A DNA stretch of 64,000 nt from Roseobacter sp. (GCA_002731875.1 PCCY01000023.1:78470-142469); one strand, 5' to 3'. Counted from the stretch's first letter, positions 43,621 through 54,695 are shown. Numbers and translations: made by a program. Notes: generated by a model from the sequence alone, not told the origin.

Positions 43621-43656
43621 AAAGGCTCCGCCCGTTCACGTGGCGGGGCCTTTTTT
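43621..43656 (+). terminator. Rho-independent terminator after sodB
   Basis: GGCTCCGCC (43624-43632) pairs with GGCGGGGCC (43642-43650) around a 9-nt loop, followed by six T. Confidence 0.85.
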
Positions 43657-43720
43657 GTGGGAACTGTGATCCGGGGTCATGCGTTTGTCCGTTGAGCAAA
43701 TCAGATTACAGGAGAACATG

Positions 43721-44176
43721 ATGACCAAGATTGATAACGGGACTTGGGTGCTGATCGCAGATGGCGAAAAGGCATTATTCATGGTCAACGAAACTGATGA
43801 CGAAAATCCGTTCTTACAGGTCTTCCGCGAGGAGGAACAAGATAACCCTCCCAATCGCGAGCAAGCAGCAAATCGCCGGGGGCGTTTCAACGATGGCCCT
43901 TCGGTGCACCGATCTGCGGTAGCCGATACGGATTGGCATCAACTTTCAAAGGATCGTTTTGCGCACGAATTAGCGGAAATCTTGTACAAGCAAGCCCATA
44001 AGGGACGGTTTGAAAAGATCGTGATCGTGGCTCCGCCTTCCACGCTGGGTGAATTGCGCGATGCATTCCACCAAGAGGTGTCGAGCAAGGTTGTAGGAGA
44101 AATTCCAAAAACCCTGACAAACCATCCGGTCAACGAGATCGAGGAGATCATCAAGTCCGAGTTGAATTCGAACTAA
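43721..44176 (+). CDS. Host-attachment-family protein (baeRF-like)
   Basis: 151 residues with the family features WVLIADGEKALFM near the start, a basic middle, and KIVIVAPPSTLGELRDAF, then VVGEIPKTLTNHP. This is the Host_attach family, first described from plant attachment loci and related to translation-factor-like folds. Role uncertain. It has AGGAG 7 bp upstream; ATG at 43718 is equally possible. Confidence 0.88.
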   Translation: MTKIDNGTWVLIADGEKALFMVNETDDENPFLQVFREEEQDNPPNREQAANRRGRFNDGPSVHRSAVADTDWHQLSKDRFAHELAEILYKQAHKGRFEKIVIVAPPSTLGELRDAFHQEVSSKVVGEIPKTLTNHPVNEIEEIIKSELNSN

Positions 44177-44255
44177 TGTGTATCTAAATTGCAACACCTG
44201 ACAAGGCGCGATCAGCTTTGGTTTTCAGTGTATTGCCCCGCCAGTATCGGCGCTG

Positions 44256-44285
44256 AAAGAGCGCTGGAATTCCAGCGCTCTTTTC
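44256..44285 (+). terminator. Rho-independent terminator after the host-attachment gene
   Basis: A perfect 22-bp palindrome at 44259-44280 (arms GAGCGCTGGAA and TTCCAGCGCTC) is followed by TTTT. Confidence 0.8.
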
Positions 44286-44438
44286 GCGTTACGCTGGTCA
44301 GCTTGCATGTGCATACGGGGAAAACATCTGCCTAATTGCCGGGGGAAGTCTGCCTGACTCTGGGAATTACGCCAATGCGCGGGGACATAGATGCGGCAAT
44401 GCGGCTGTGTTCCCGCGCGTTGGCATCCCAGACAAATG

Positions 44439-44990
44439 TCAGCTTAAAAGTTGGTGCAACAATTCCACGGCGGCATCTGCATCGGGGACTGACGTGAAAT
44501 AGCCAAGCAACGTTTCATCAGCGAATCCTTCGGCGACGACATGGGCGAGAAGCGCAAGCAGCGGATCCCAGTAACCATTTGTATTAACTAGTATTATTGG
44601 CTTGCTGTGCAGGCCAAGCTGCCGCCATGTAAGCACCTCGAACAATTCGTCTAACGAACCGGCACCGCCGGGCAACACCACGACCGCATCGCAGTTCATG
44701 AACATGACCTTCTTACGTTCATGCATCGTTTCGGTGACGATGTACCGCGTCAGATCGGTCTTGCCGACTTCCCATTTCACCAGATGTTCAGGAATGACGC
44801 CGAACGTATTCCCTCCCGCCAATTGCGCCGCGCGGGCGACAGCCCCCATTAAACCTACGTCCCCGGCACCGTACACCAGCCGCCAGTTTTCTCTTGCCAA
44901 ACCCTGTCCGACGGCGTGGGCCTGAGCCATGTATTCGGGGTCGTTACCGGGGCGCGATCCGCAATATACACACACGGATTTTTGCTTCAT
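44439..44990 (-). CDS. LOG-family protein (cytokinin riboside 5'-monophosphate phosphoribohydrolase-like)
   Basis: 183 residues with VCVYCGSRPGNDPEYM at the start, LVYGAGDVGLMGAVA and the active-site box VVVLPGGAGSLDELFEVL (PGGxGTxxE pattern with S for T and D-E at the end). Related enzymes release adenine-type bases or act on AMP and nucleotide 5'-monophosphates. The start at 44990 is preferred; MARITL at 45008 is an alternative. Confidence 0.88.
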   Translation of the reverse strand: MKQKSVCVYCGSRPGNDPEYMAQAHAVGQGLARENWRLVYGAGDVGLMGAVARAAQLAGGNTFGVIPEHLVKWEVGKTDLTRYIVTETMHERKKVMFMNCDAVVVLPGGAGSLDELFEVLTWRQLGLHSKPIILVNTNGYWDPLLALLAHVVAEGFADETLLGYFTSVPDADAAVELLHQLLS

Positions 44991-45099
44991 CAAGGTTATC
45001 CTCGCCATTGAATGTGCAGAAGAAATGCAGCTGCATTTTGACCCTTGATAGAGCGCTTGCTACAAGTTCTCAATGAGCCGAGGCCAGAGGGTTATCACG

Positions 45100-46422
45100 A
45101 TGCCGATGTTCCGAACTAGAAATGCGCAGATTGGCGGCGGAATCCTGGCCGCTACTGTAATTTTTGGTGCCGGTTATCTTTGGCTATATTGGACGGCTCC
45201 CTCGCACGTCACGGCGCGCGTAACCCCTCAGACCATCATATCAGATACAAAGATGACCTCCAGACCCCTGACGGCTGCGGCGGTCGATGACGCTCAGGCG
45301 GCGCGCGCCGCGCCCGCACTTTCTGCCCCAAAGGCAGCCGATACTCCGGAAATCATGGCGTCGCCAAATAGCCCAAGCTTTGACGAGGTCCGTCGAGAGG
45401 TGGATGGGGTGACGGTAATCGCAGGTCGCGCCAGCCCGGGCAGCAATGTTCGGGTCATGAGCAACGGCGCGGAAATTGCGACTGCTACCGCGGATAGTGC
45501 AGGAAAATTTGCAACGCTGGCGATCTTGCCTCCGGACGGGACGGGGCAGGTTCTGAGCTTGGCCGCGCAGTTGGATGCGACGACGACGGTGTCCGATGAA
45601 GAGATTATCCTTGCGCCGCTCACTCCTTCAATGCCCGCCGCCGCGGCGATAGAGAACAGCGTCGTAGCCGGTTTGCCCGGTGAGATCACCGCCCCCAGTT
45701 CGCCGACGGTTCCAGACAAAGTGACGGAAAACGCGCCATCGGACGCAGCGCCCTCGGTCAGTCAACCGTCTACGCTAGGTCCGGTACGCGCACCGCAGAC
45801 CCCCGACGCGCCGGAAGTCCCGGCGACCATGACGGCCGCGACGACCGTTCCGTCAGCCGCACCCGAAACACCGGTTGCAGAGGCTCCGCCGCGAGTGGCA
45901 GTTTTGAAATCGACCCCAGACGGCGTAGAGCTTTTGCCTGGATCGGCCCCAGAGGTTACCGACCGTATCGCGCTTGATACCATTTCATATTCCGAGACCG
46001 GCGAAGTCCGTTTGGGAGGAAGGGCACAGTCGTTGGGCAAATCGGTGCGCGTTTACCTGAACAACAGCCCGGTGGTTGCGTTGGCAGTGGACCCGGAGGG
46101 GCGGTGGCGCGGTGACCTCAAGGACATCGATACCGGCATATACACGCTGCGTGTTGACGAACTGGATGGGGCGGGAAAGGTGATCAGCCGGGTAGAGACC
46201 CCGTTTAAACGTGAATCCGCGGCAACACTGGAACGCGCGTCGGCAAGCCATAATGGACCGATAAGCGCGATCACCGTTCAGGAAGGGGCCACACTTTGGG
46301 CGATCGCAAGGGAACGCTATGGCGACCCGTTTCTTTACGTCAGGGTGTTCGAGGCAAACCGGGATTCGATCCGCGATCCTGATTTGATCTATCCTGGCCA
46401 GGTTTTCGACCTTCCTGACTGA
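45100..46422 (+). CDS. LysM-domain envelope protein
   Basis: 440 residues. One membrane segment near the N-terminus (GGGILAATVIFGAGYLWLYW), a long Pro/Ala/Thr-rich linker, two Big-like segments (VTVIAGRASPGSNVRV and VRLGGRAQSLGKSVRVYLNN), and a C-terminal LysM domain (ITVQEGATLWAIARERYGDP) that should bind peptidoglycan. The start at 45100 has AGAGG 9 bp upstream; ATG at 45073 is also in frame. Common in Rhodobacterales upstream of an ABC exporter. Confidence 0.82.
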   Translation: MPMFRTRNAQIGGGILAATVIFGAGYLWLYWTAPSHVTARVTPQTIISDTKMTSRPLTAAAVDDAQAARAAPALSAPKAADTPEIMASPNSPSFDEVRREVDGVTVIAGRASPGSNVRVMSNGAEIATATADSAGKFATLAILPPDGTGQVLSLAAQLDATTTVSDEEIILAPLTPSMPAAAAIENSVVAGLPGEITAPSSPTVPDKVTENAPSDAAPSVSQPSTLGPVRAPQTPDAPEVPATMTAATTVPSAAPETPVAEAPPRVAVLKSTPDGVELLPGSAPEVTDRIALDTISYSETGEVRLGGRAQSLGKSVRVYLNNSPVVALAVDPEGRWRGDLKDIDTGIYTLRVDELDGAGKVISRVETPFKRESAATLERASASHNGPISAITVQEGATLWAIARERYGDPFLYVRVFEANRDSIRDPDLIYPGQVFDLPD

Positions 46423-46517
46423 TGCGACGCGGGCGCACGCGCCTTCAAATCGTCCGACAGCACTGGCAACATCCGTTCGCCCGGCATATGTAGTGACCCA
46501 AGCATTTCAGGATCATT

Positions 46518-48374
46518 ATGTCAGCCGATAGAACTCGCGCCACCACGGCACCTAAAAACGCCGCGCAAATCCCATTGACCGAAGAAGAGATTGCCAACGC
46601 TGCCGAACGTCAGTCCAACCTTCTGGTTCTCAAGAAAGTAGCGCCGTATCTTTGGCCCAAGGATATGCCGTGGGTGAAAAGGCGGGTGGTCTGGGCAATG
46701 ATCTTCCTGGTGGTGTCCAAGCTGATTTCCATTGTTATTCCCCTTCTCTACAAAGATGCGGTTGATGCGCTGGCGAACGAAGGCGTGCCGTTCCTGGCGC
46801 TCGGTGCAGTTGGGCTTACCGTAGCTTACGGTGTCGCACGCGCGATGAATGTGGGCTTTCAACAATTGCGCGATGCGGTTTTCGCGCGGGTTGGGCAACG
46901 TGCCTTGCGGATGCTGGCGCTTGAGACTTTTCAGCATATTCACAAGTTGTCGATGCGCTATCACATCACGCGCAAAACCGGTGGTCTAAGCCGGATTATC
47001 GAACGTGGCGTCAAGGGCGTTGACTTCTTGCTGCGTTTCTTGCTGCTTTCGATCGGCCCGCTGGTGCTGGAACTGTTGATGATCGGCGTGATCCTGACGA
47101 TCTTGTTCGATGCGTGGTACCTGCTGGTGGTGGCCGTCACGATTGCGCTTTACGTCTGGTTCACCTTCGCTGTGACCGAATGGCGGGTCAGGCTGCGCCG
47201 CCAGATGAACGACCAAGACACCGATGCGAACCAAAAAGCCATCGACAGTCTGCTGAACTATGAAACGGTCAAGTATTTCGTCGCGGAAAACCGCGAGGCC
47301 GGGCGTTATGACCATGCGATGGCGGGGTACGAAGAAGCTGCGATCAAGACCAATTATTCGCTCGCATTTCTGAATTTTGGTCAGTCATTGCTCATTACCT
47401 GCGGGTTGGTGGGGGTTATGGTGATGGCGGCGATTGGTGTGCAGAAAGGTGAATTGACTGTCGGGGATTTCGTCATGGTCAATGCTTACATGGTGCAGAT
47501 TACCGTACCGTTGAATTTTCTCGGCACAGTGTACCGCGAAATTCGGCAGGCGCTGGTGGACATGGGACAGATGTTCACCTTGCTGGATCAACCGGCCGAA
47601 ATCACCGACAAACCCGCGGCACCGGAACTGCAAGTTACCGGCGGGCGAGTGACCCTTGACGACGTGCGTTTTGGCTACGATCCCGACCGCGAGATCCTCA
47701 AGGGCGTGTCCATCGAAGCAGCCCCGGGAGAGATGGTTGCGATTGTCGGCTCGACCGGCTCCGGGAAATCTACCATCGGTCGGTTGTTGTTCCGGTTCTA
47801 CGATGTGCAGGCAGGTGCATTGCGCATTGATGGGCAGGATGTACGCGATGTGACACAGGAAAGCCTGCACCGCGCGATCGGTGTCGTTCCCCAAGATACG
47901 GTACTGTTCAATGACACCATCGGATATAATATCGGATATGGCCGCGACGGTGCGACACAGGCTGAAATCGAATCTGCCGCAAAAGCCGCGCAGATACACG
48001 ACTTTATCCAACGTTTGCCCATGGGCTATGACACGGCGGTAGGCGAGCGGGGCCTGAAGCTTTCGGGTGGCGAGAAACAGCGCGTGGGCATCGCCAGAAC
48101 GCTGCTGAAAAATCCTCCGATCTTGCTGCTGGACGAAGCAACCAGCGCACTGGACAGCGAAACCGAATACGAGATTCAGGATGCTTTGCGGCAGGCTGGC
48201 AAAGGTCGTACAGTCCTGACGATTGCGCACCGTCTTTCGACAGTTGCGGAAGCAGACAGGATCGTTGTGCTGGAGCAAGGCAGCGTGGTCGAACAGGGAA
48301 CCCACGATGATCTTTTGGCTCGCAATGGCCGTTATGCACAGCTGTGGCAGCGCCAGCAATCTGAAACGGACTGA
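46518..48374 (+). CDS. Atm1-type ABC exporter (fused permease and ATPase)
   Basis: 618 residues with a six-segment membrane domain (about 50-340) and an ATPase domain with Walker A VGSTGSGKST, Q-loop GVVPQDTVLF, signature LSGGEKQRVGIA, Walker B ILLLDEATSALDS and the H-loop IAHRLST. The NTRxR-like glutathione-binding region of the Atm1/HMT1 subgroup (MRYHITRKTGGLSRIIERG) is present, so the substrate may be a glutathione-metal or persulfide species for Fe-S assembly or metal detoxification. Confidence 0.9.
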   Translation: MSADRTRATTAPKNAAQIPLTEEEIANAAERQSNLLVLKKVAPYLWPKDMPWVKRRVVWAMIFLVVSKLISIVIPLLYKDAVDALANEGVPFLALGAVGLTVAYGVARAMNVGFQQLRDAVFARVGQRALRMLALETFQHIHKLSMRYHITRKTGGLSRIIERGVKGVDFLLRFLLLSIGPLVLELLMIGVILTILFDAWYLLVVAVTIALYVWFTFAVTEWRVRLRRQMNDQDTDANQKAIDSLLNYETVKYFVAENREAGRYDHAMAGYEEAAIKTNYSLAFLNFGQSLLITCGLVGVMVMAAIGVQKGELTVGDFVMVNAYMVQITVPLNFLGTVYREIRQALVDMGQMFTLLDQPAEITDKPAAPELQVTGGRVTLDDVRFGYDPDREILKGVSIEAAPGEMVAIVGSTGSGKSTIGRLLFRFYDVQAGALRIDGQDVRDVTQESLHRAIGVVPQDTVLFNDTIGYNIGYGRDGATQAEIESAAKAAQIHDFIQRLPMGYDTAVGERGLKLSGGEKQRVGIARTLLKNPPILLLDEATSALDSETEYEIQDALRQAGKGRTVLTIAHRLSTVAEADRIVVLEQGSVVEQGTHDDLLARNGRYAQLWQRQQSETD

Positions 48375-48400
48375 CGGCGCTGCGCAGGGTTGAAATGGCC

Positions 48401-48856
48401 TTAGTCTTTGGCGATGGCCTTCGATGTCAGCTTGTCCAATGCGCCGGCCATCTTGGAAAGATAGTCCGCATCAGCCGCTATGCCATGATCTTCTGACAAA
48501 GCCACGGGATCGCGATAGGTCACGTGCACATCGCCCGAGGCATCCGAATAGGTCAGCACGCGCAGGGGCAGATCAAGCCCGGCGGTTTGTGCATCCTGCA
48601 TCGCAGGGGTGCCCAGCTTTGGGTTGCCGAAGATAAGCAGCATCGTCGGGCGAAGCTCCATATCAACTTTCTTGGCACCTTCTGCGTGGTCCACGCGGGC
48701 GAAGACAGTCGCCCCCGCCTCAGTTACAGCGGCTTCCAACCGGTCCACGGTTTCGTGCACTGAATAGGGGCTGGTTTTGGTGATCAACTCCGCAGCAAGG
48801 GCAGGTACTGCCATGGTCATTGCCGCAAGTGAAAAAAGTATACCTCGAAACATCAT
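48401..48856 (-). CDS. Secreted DUF302-domain protein
   Basis: 151 residues with a signal peptide (cleavage after PALA, about residue 21) and the DUF302 domain (YSVHETVDRLEAAVTEAGAT, FARVDHAEGAKKV, TMLLIFGNPKLGTPAM). Periplasmic, function unknown. Confidence 0.88.
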   Translation of the reverse strand: MMFRGILFSLAAMTMAVPALAAELITKTSPYSVHETVDRLEAAVTEAGATVFARVDHAEGAKKVDMELRPTMLLIFGNPKLGTPAMQDAQTAGLDLPLRVLTYSDASGDVHVTYRDPVALSEDHGIAADADYLSKMAGALDKLTSKAIAKD

Positions 48857-49020
48857 GTTTCTCCTTGTTTATGTTAAGTGTCGCTGACTCAGACGTAGAG
48901 TGCCGACCGAGGAATGCGAGGTATTTATCCGGAGGGGGCGCGCGCCACCCGCGCGGCCGGGTCTGACCCACCCGGGTGACGGGTAGCCGAGACCGCAGCC
49001 AGCACGGTGGACCCGGGGGG

Positions 49021-52000
49021 TTACTCTGCGGGTTTCTGCGAGGTCCAGTTGTCGTCGTTGACTTGATCGTCCCAGATGATCAGGCCCGACTTGAGCCGCC
49101 GCGCGTCCTTTTGCAGCGCCCAGTCTTGGGCCGCCTTGCTGGCCCGGCCCAGCGACATCTTGGCAAGCAGCCGTGCAGACCAGCGGGCGTATGTGGTCGC
49201 CCATACCCTGATCGCCAGCAACGAAGGCGTCACCATCAATGTCAGCACAGTTGCGATGCCAAGCCCGAACACAACCGCCGTCGCCAGTTGTTTCCACCAA
49301 AGCGCCGTCGGGCTGTCAATCGTATAGCCCCCATTCGCAAAATCCAGGCTAAGCCCGAACATCATGGGTGCAAGCCCCGCCATCGTCGTGATTGTGGTCA
49401 GCAGCACCGGACGGATACGAGCTTGTGCAGTGCGGATGATCGCTTCGATACGCGGCATGTACTGGCTGAATTCCTGATAGGTGTCGATCAGGATGATGTT
49501 GTTGTTAACCACAATCCCCGCCAAGGCGACGATACCAGTGCCGGTCATGATGATGGAAAAGGTCTGATCCATCACCAGCATGCCGATCAGCACCCCGGTG
49601 GTCGAAAGTACGACTGCCAGCAGCACCAGGATCGAATTATAGATGCTGTTGAACTGGGCCAGAAGAATGATGAACATCAGCCCCAATGCCGCCGTAAAGG
49701 CCGAGCTCAGGAATGCCTGGCTTTCGGCCTGATCCTCTTGATCGCCGGTCCATTCATAGCTGACGCGGTCAGGCAGGGGGTTGGTTTCGAGCCACTTGGT
49801 GATTTCAGCGATCCGTTCATTGGCGTTGATCGGGACCATGCGCACCCTGCCGTCCGAAAACTGTTGCTGAAGATCCAGCCCACGCGCTGCGGTAGTGCGA
49901 TCCGTGATCTTGTAGGTCTTGCCATCGTGAGCCGTGAAATCGGCATCGTCTGCAGCGGGGCGCATCGTGGCCAACGTCAAATCCACATCTTTGCCGTCAA
50001 CCTTGTCAGTCTTGACCAGTTTCACCAGACCGGGGAAAACATCCGCCTTGATGTCCATATGGCGCTTTTGGTCGATGCGGTTGATTTCGGCCAACTTTGG
50101 TACCGGCGTGCGCGTGATGAAATTTGACAGTGGCACCAAGCCATCGACTGTTCGCACCTTCAGCGTGTCCAAGGTGCTTAGAACGCGATCCTTTTCAGGC
50201 AGGCGTACCCTGATCTCGATCTCTTCGTCCGAACTGTCGACCCGCATCTTGTCAAGCAGCAACCCCCGGGTGACGAGCTGAACCATCGCACCGACAGTTA
50301 GCACGTCGGCACCGAATTGTCCGGCTTTCGCAACGTCCACGTCGATTTGCCAGTCGATACCGGGCAGGGGGCGCGTGTCTTCGATCAATGTCAAGCCGGG
50401 TGTCTTGGCGAACTCGTTACGGACGAGAGCCGTCGCATCAACCAGATCGGTAAAGCTGTCGGCCTTCAGCCGCAGATGCACGGCCTTGCCGGATGCGGGA
50501 CCACGGGACTGGGCGAGTATCTCGATCTTGATGCCGGGGATGGCGCTAAGCTGTTCTGTCAGTTCCGCGATGACGATATCGCCGTCAAGTTCCGGACGCA
50601 GGGCGCGGTCTTCCCATGGGATTGTCTCTAGCTGAATTTGACCGATGCTGTCGTTGGGGGCCTGAGCGCCCCCGGTATTGCTGTCCAGCCCCCCTTCGCC
50701 CGCAAAGGCAAAGGCCGTGGCGACCCCGGGATGGGCCAGCACGATCTTTTCGGCTTGCTGCATGATGTTGTCCTTTTCGGTCAACGACAGGTTGCCTCGG
50801 GCCAGAACATACACGATCGCCTGTTCCGGTTCGCTTTCGACAAAGAATTCGACGCCCTTGCTGTTGTTGCTGAAGAAGATCAGCGTGGTGCCGACAAAAA
50901 TGAATACCACGCCCGTCACAACCAATGGCATGACCGGATTGCCGGTGATGAATTCGATCAGCCGCCCAAAGCCGGACCGGCGATAGCCGGCGTGGATCAC
51001 GTTAGGTTCTTTGCGGAAAAGCCGCGATGTCAGCCAGCGCCCGCCGCGCCCCATGCGCGTGAACAATGCGAAAAAGCTGATAAGCCCCAACATCACGCCC
51101 GACACGGCGATCGCGAGCAAAGCGCACAGGGCCGCGATGCTTGCGAAGATCAGCGCAAACACCGGGATTACCGACCCGAGAATATCCAACCCGTCCATCG
51201 ACGCGAACTGCGTTGAGATCACCGCGAACAGCGGTTGCATCAACAATACCGGCAATGCAACCATCGCCAGCACTATGGGGAAAAGCAACAGGTGCATATA
51301 TAACGGCAACTTGGCAATCGCTTCCATATTGCCGGCCATCCAGCGTTCCAACCGTCCGGTTACCCCACCCATGACCGGCAGATAAACCAACGCGACGACC
51401 AACGACGCCGATAGCACGAATATCAGTGTGACAGGCAACATTCCCATGAATTCGCCAGGCACACCGGGCCAGAACAGCATCGGTAAAAACGCGCAAAGCG
51501 TGGTCGCTGTCGATGATATGATCGGCCAGAACATGCGTTTGGCGGCTTCGACATAGGCGGCCATCGGACCTTCGCCTTGTTGCTGCCGCGCATCGGCGTA
51601 TTCGACCACGACGATTGCGCCGTCCACCAACATGCCGACCGCCAGGATCAGCCCGAACATGACGATGTTCGAGATCGAGATACCCATAAGCGCCAGAAAC
51701 GCGAAGCACAGAAGAAACGATGTTGGGATAGCGAAGCCCACCAATAGTGCCGCGCGAATGCCAAGCGCGGCCAACACGACGATCATCACCAATGCGATTG
51801 CCGTGAACACGGATCCCAGCAATTGCTGTACCATGCTGTCTACGATGCGGCTTTGGTCATTCGATGTGCCGAGGGTCACCGCCGCTTTCAATTCGTCAGG
51901 CCACGAGGCGCTTTGATCAGCCACGACCTGCTTGACCTGCGCCGAGGTGTCGATCAGGTTGTATCCCTTGCGTTTGACCACTTGCAGCGCAAGGGTTTCC

Positions 52001-52528
52001 CGCCAGCCCGGCTTCTAGAACCGCGTCGATGCCCTCGAGAGCGTCTTGCAGGTCGCGGGCGACGCGGGCCATCGTACGTTCAGGCACCGGTCCGGTCAGA
52101 TTGACGATGATGATGGGAAATTCGGAAAAGTTGATCTCGTTGATCGAATATTTTTCGTATCCGTCCGGAAACTTCGCCTCTGCTGTGCTCATGGCATCGC
52201 GGACGTCGGCCATGATCTTGGTCTTGTCCCAGCCGAATTCGAACTCCAGCGCGATCCCCGCATAGTTTTCTGCCGCAGTCCCTGTCATGGTTTTCAGCCC
52301 GTCCAGATCGGACAGTTCTGTTTCCATCGGTTTGACCAACAGGGTTTCACTGTCGGCAGCAGAGATGCCGGGGAATTGCACCGATACAAACAGTGCGGGA
52401 ATTTCGATGTCAGGTTCACCTTCCTTGGGCAAGGTCGAATAGGCGTATCCCCCCACCACGAGACTCAGCAGGATAAAAGCCATGACCATTCGGGCACGCC
52501 CTGCCGCCCAATCGACGATCCCGCTCAT
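49021..52528 (-). pseudogene. RND efflux permease with an internal deletion and frameshift
   Basis: The frame from 52528 gives a normal RND N-terminus (VMAFILLSLVVGGYAYSTLP, then FPGISAADSETLLVKPMETE) to about residue 178 (LEAGLAGN, near 51995). The remainder, from about 51990 to 49021, continues in another frame starting TLALQVVKRKGYNLIDTS. In intact RND pumps about 110 residues (part of the porter domain) lie between these points. So roughly 330 bp are missing and the frame is shifted. All later features, including transmembrane helices (IVMFGLILAVGMLVDGAIVV with the family motif) and the second porter half, are intact. The pump should be non-functional unless the defect is an assembly error. 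Its adaptor gene is intact upstream. Confidence 0.85.
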
Positions 52529-53769
52529 TGTATGGCCTCACGGTAGGTCGGTATCACGGTGACGCCTGCGGTGACGTATTCCTGACCCAGCACGATGACA
52601 TTGGCCTCTTGGGGAAGCCCTTTGACCCAAACGCCCTCGGCTGTGTCGCGAATCAATTCGACCGGTGCAAAATTGACCACATCGGCGTCGTCGATCAATC
52701 GTACGCCCAAGGCTCCCTCATCATTCAGGGTCAGGGCAGACTGGGGCAGAAGGTGTGCGTCTACGCCTTCGGAGGCAATGACGATTTCGGCGGTCTGGCC
52801 GTCGCGGATGCTTAGATCGGTATTCTGAACGTCGATTTCGATACGGAAGGTGCGCGTGGACGGGTCAGAGGCCCGGGAAATGAAAGACACTTTCCCCTGC
52901 AATTGCCGATCTCCTGTCGCAAGTCGCGCCCGCGCCGGTGCGCCAAGGCTGACGTGATCAACTTCGGTTTCGGGGACAAAGCCCACAAGCTTGATCAGGT
53001 CAAGCTGGATAACCTGGGCGCAAATGGACCCTTTTTGCAGCAGGCTACCCAGTTCCGCGGTGTCGCTTTCCAGCAGCCCGGCGAACGGAGCCTTGAGGGT
53101 CAAGCGGTCAATTTCGGCGTTGGCCATCGCCACGGCGGCATCCGCTGATTGGATGCCGGATCTGGCCGCGCTCAATCCGGCTTGGGCCGAGCTCAGGTTG
53201 GCGCGTGCCGCCGCGACGGCAGCCTCGGCGCTGGCCAGGGTGGTTTGCGACGAAAACCCACCTTCACCAAGCTTTTCCGCGGCGTTCAGCTTGATCAGTG
53301 TTTCATCAAGACGCGCCTGGGCTTCCTCAACACGCGCTTCCGCCTCGGGGACACGCGATTCGGCTTCGGCGTGGCGGGCCACGGCTTCTTTCTGCTGCGC
53401 ATCCCGCGTGCCCAGATCCAGTTTGCACAGGGTTTCACCCTCGGCGACCCGCGCACCCTTGCGCAATGGGGGCGATATGACGATGGCCGAGGTTTCGGCC
53501 TGAACGGCAACCTGACGCGCCGCCGCGGTCTGGCCGCGCACGACAATTGCCGAATCGAGCTGTTTGGCCTGGCTGCGCTGCACCACAACCTTGACGAGCG
53601 ACTGATCGGCAACGTGTGACAGGCTGGTGGTGTCTTCCGACGGAGGTGGGGCACCGTTGAACCCCAGTGTATTCAACAGCGCTTCGCGCTCAAATATCGC
53701 CATGTACATAAATGCAGACACGGCAATCGCCGCCAGGATTGGAAAAATGCGCATTCTGAGCCTCGGCAA
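52525..53769 (-). CDS. RND efflux periplasmic adaptor (HlyD/membrane fusion family)
   Basis: 414 residues. An N-terminal membrane anchor (IFPILAAIAVSAFMYMAIF), a lipoyl half-motif (VQAETSAIVISPPLRKGARV), a long coiled-coil hairpin rich in Ala and Glu (about 125-215), the second lipoyl half (LTLKAPFAGLLESDTAELGS) and a beta-barrel with DPSTRTFRIEIDV. It connects the inner-membrane pump to an outer-membrane channel. It overlaps the permease start by 4 bp; since the permease is broken, the adaptor may be without a partner. Confidence 0.9.
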   Translation of the reverse strand: MPRLRMRIFPILAAIAVSAFMYMAIFEREALLNTLGFNGAPPPSEDTTSLSHVADQSLVKVVVQRSQAKQLDSAIVVRGQTAAARQVAVQAETSAIVISPPLRKGARVAEGETLCKLDLGTRDAQQKEAVARHAEAESRVPEAEARVEEAQARLDETLIKLNAAEKLGEGGFSSQTTLASAEAAVAAARANLSSAQAGLSAARSGIQSADAAVAMANAEIDRLTLKAPFAGLLESDTAELGSLLQKGSICAQVIQLDLIKLVGFVPETEVDHVSLGAPARARLATGDRQLQGKVSFISRASDPSTRTFRIEIDVQNTDLSIRDGQTAEIVIASEGVDAHLLPQSALTLNDEGALGVRLIDDADVVNFAPVELIRDTAEGVWVKGLPQEANVIVLGQEYVTAGVTVIPTYREAIQ

Positions 53770-53981
53770 ATTGTAGGTGCGGCCCGTCAGACCACTTCCA
53801 GGAGAGTATGTTGGGGGCTATGTAAGTGAAATTAACTGAACTGCATAGTTCAGTTTTGAAAAAATCAGTGATCTGCGGCCCTGTTGCCCCCGCGGTGGCT
53901 GGGTGCGATGCAGCCTAGCCCTTGGCAGGCCCGCAGGCGCAGGGTAAGAGAGGCGTTGAAAAAGGGCGGGACCATTAAGAT

Positions 53982-54695
53982 ATGAGCGATACAGACAGTT
54001 TCATCGACGAAGTAAATGACGAGGTTCGCCGGGACAGATTTTATCTGTTGCTCAAACGCTATGGCTGGATCGCCATACTGGCGGTTGTCTTGCTGGTCGG
54101 GGGCGCTGCTTGGAATGAGTATCAAAAAGCCCAGAACCGCGCTCGCGCCCAAGCGCTTGGTGACGCGATATTCGCGGCATTGGCGGGAAGCGATGCGGGC
54201 GGGCGTGTCGAAGCTCTGGCGGCGGTGAAAACAGACAACCCGCGTTCGGTCGCGATGCTGGCATTCTTGAAAGCCGCCGAGCAGTCCGAGGCCGGGGATA
54301 AGACAGCCGCCATCGACACGCTCAACAGTCTGGGCGCGAACGGCGATGTGCCGGCAATCTATCGCGAAATCGCCCAGTTCAAGGCGCTGACCCTGCAAGG
54401 GGCCGACACCCCGGTCGCGGATCGGCGGCTCGCGCTTGAGGCATTGATACAGTCAGCCAGTCCTTTGCGATTGCTGGCGCAGGAACAACTGGCATTGATC
54501 GACATCGAAGAAAACCAGCCCCAGGCGGCGATTGATCGCTACCAGGAGATATTGCAGGATGCCGAGGTCACCTCGGACTTGCAACAGCGTGCCCTTCAGG
54601 TGATTGTTGCTTTGGGAGGCGAGCCTGACCTGGGTTCCGCCGCTGCGGTGATGTCGCCAGAGCTCTCTCCATCAGCAGGCGTTGGCGGCAACTGA
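53982..54695 (+). CDS. YfgM-like tetratricopeptide membrane protein
   Basis: 237 residues: cytoplasmic N-terminus (SDTDSFIDEVNDEVRRDRFY), one membrane helix (GWIAILAVVLLVGGAAW) and a periplasmic domain of TPR-type helices (LALEALIQSASPLRLLAQEQ, LALIDIEENQPQAAIDRYQ). Related to YfgM, an ancillary SecYEG-chaperone contact, often encoded just before bamB as here (45 bp). Confidence 0.83.
   Translation: MSDTDSFIDEVNDEVRRDRFYLLLKRYGWIAILAVVLLVGGAAWNEYQKAQNRARAQALGDAIFAALAGSDAGGRVEALAAVKTDNPRSVAMLAFLKAAEQSEAGDKTAAIDTLNSLGANGDVPAIYREIAQFKALTLQGADTPVADRRLALEALIQSASPLRLLAQEQLALIDIEENQPQAAIDRYQEILQDAEVTSDLQQRALQVIVALGGEPDLGSAAAVMSPELSPSAGVGGN

Noticed and set aside
49021..52528. Two separate complete RND-type genes
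   Set aside because: The two frames together make one pump with a missing central part; neither is complete on its own.
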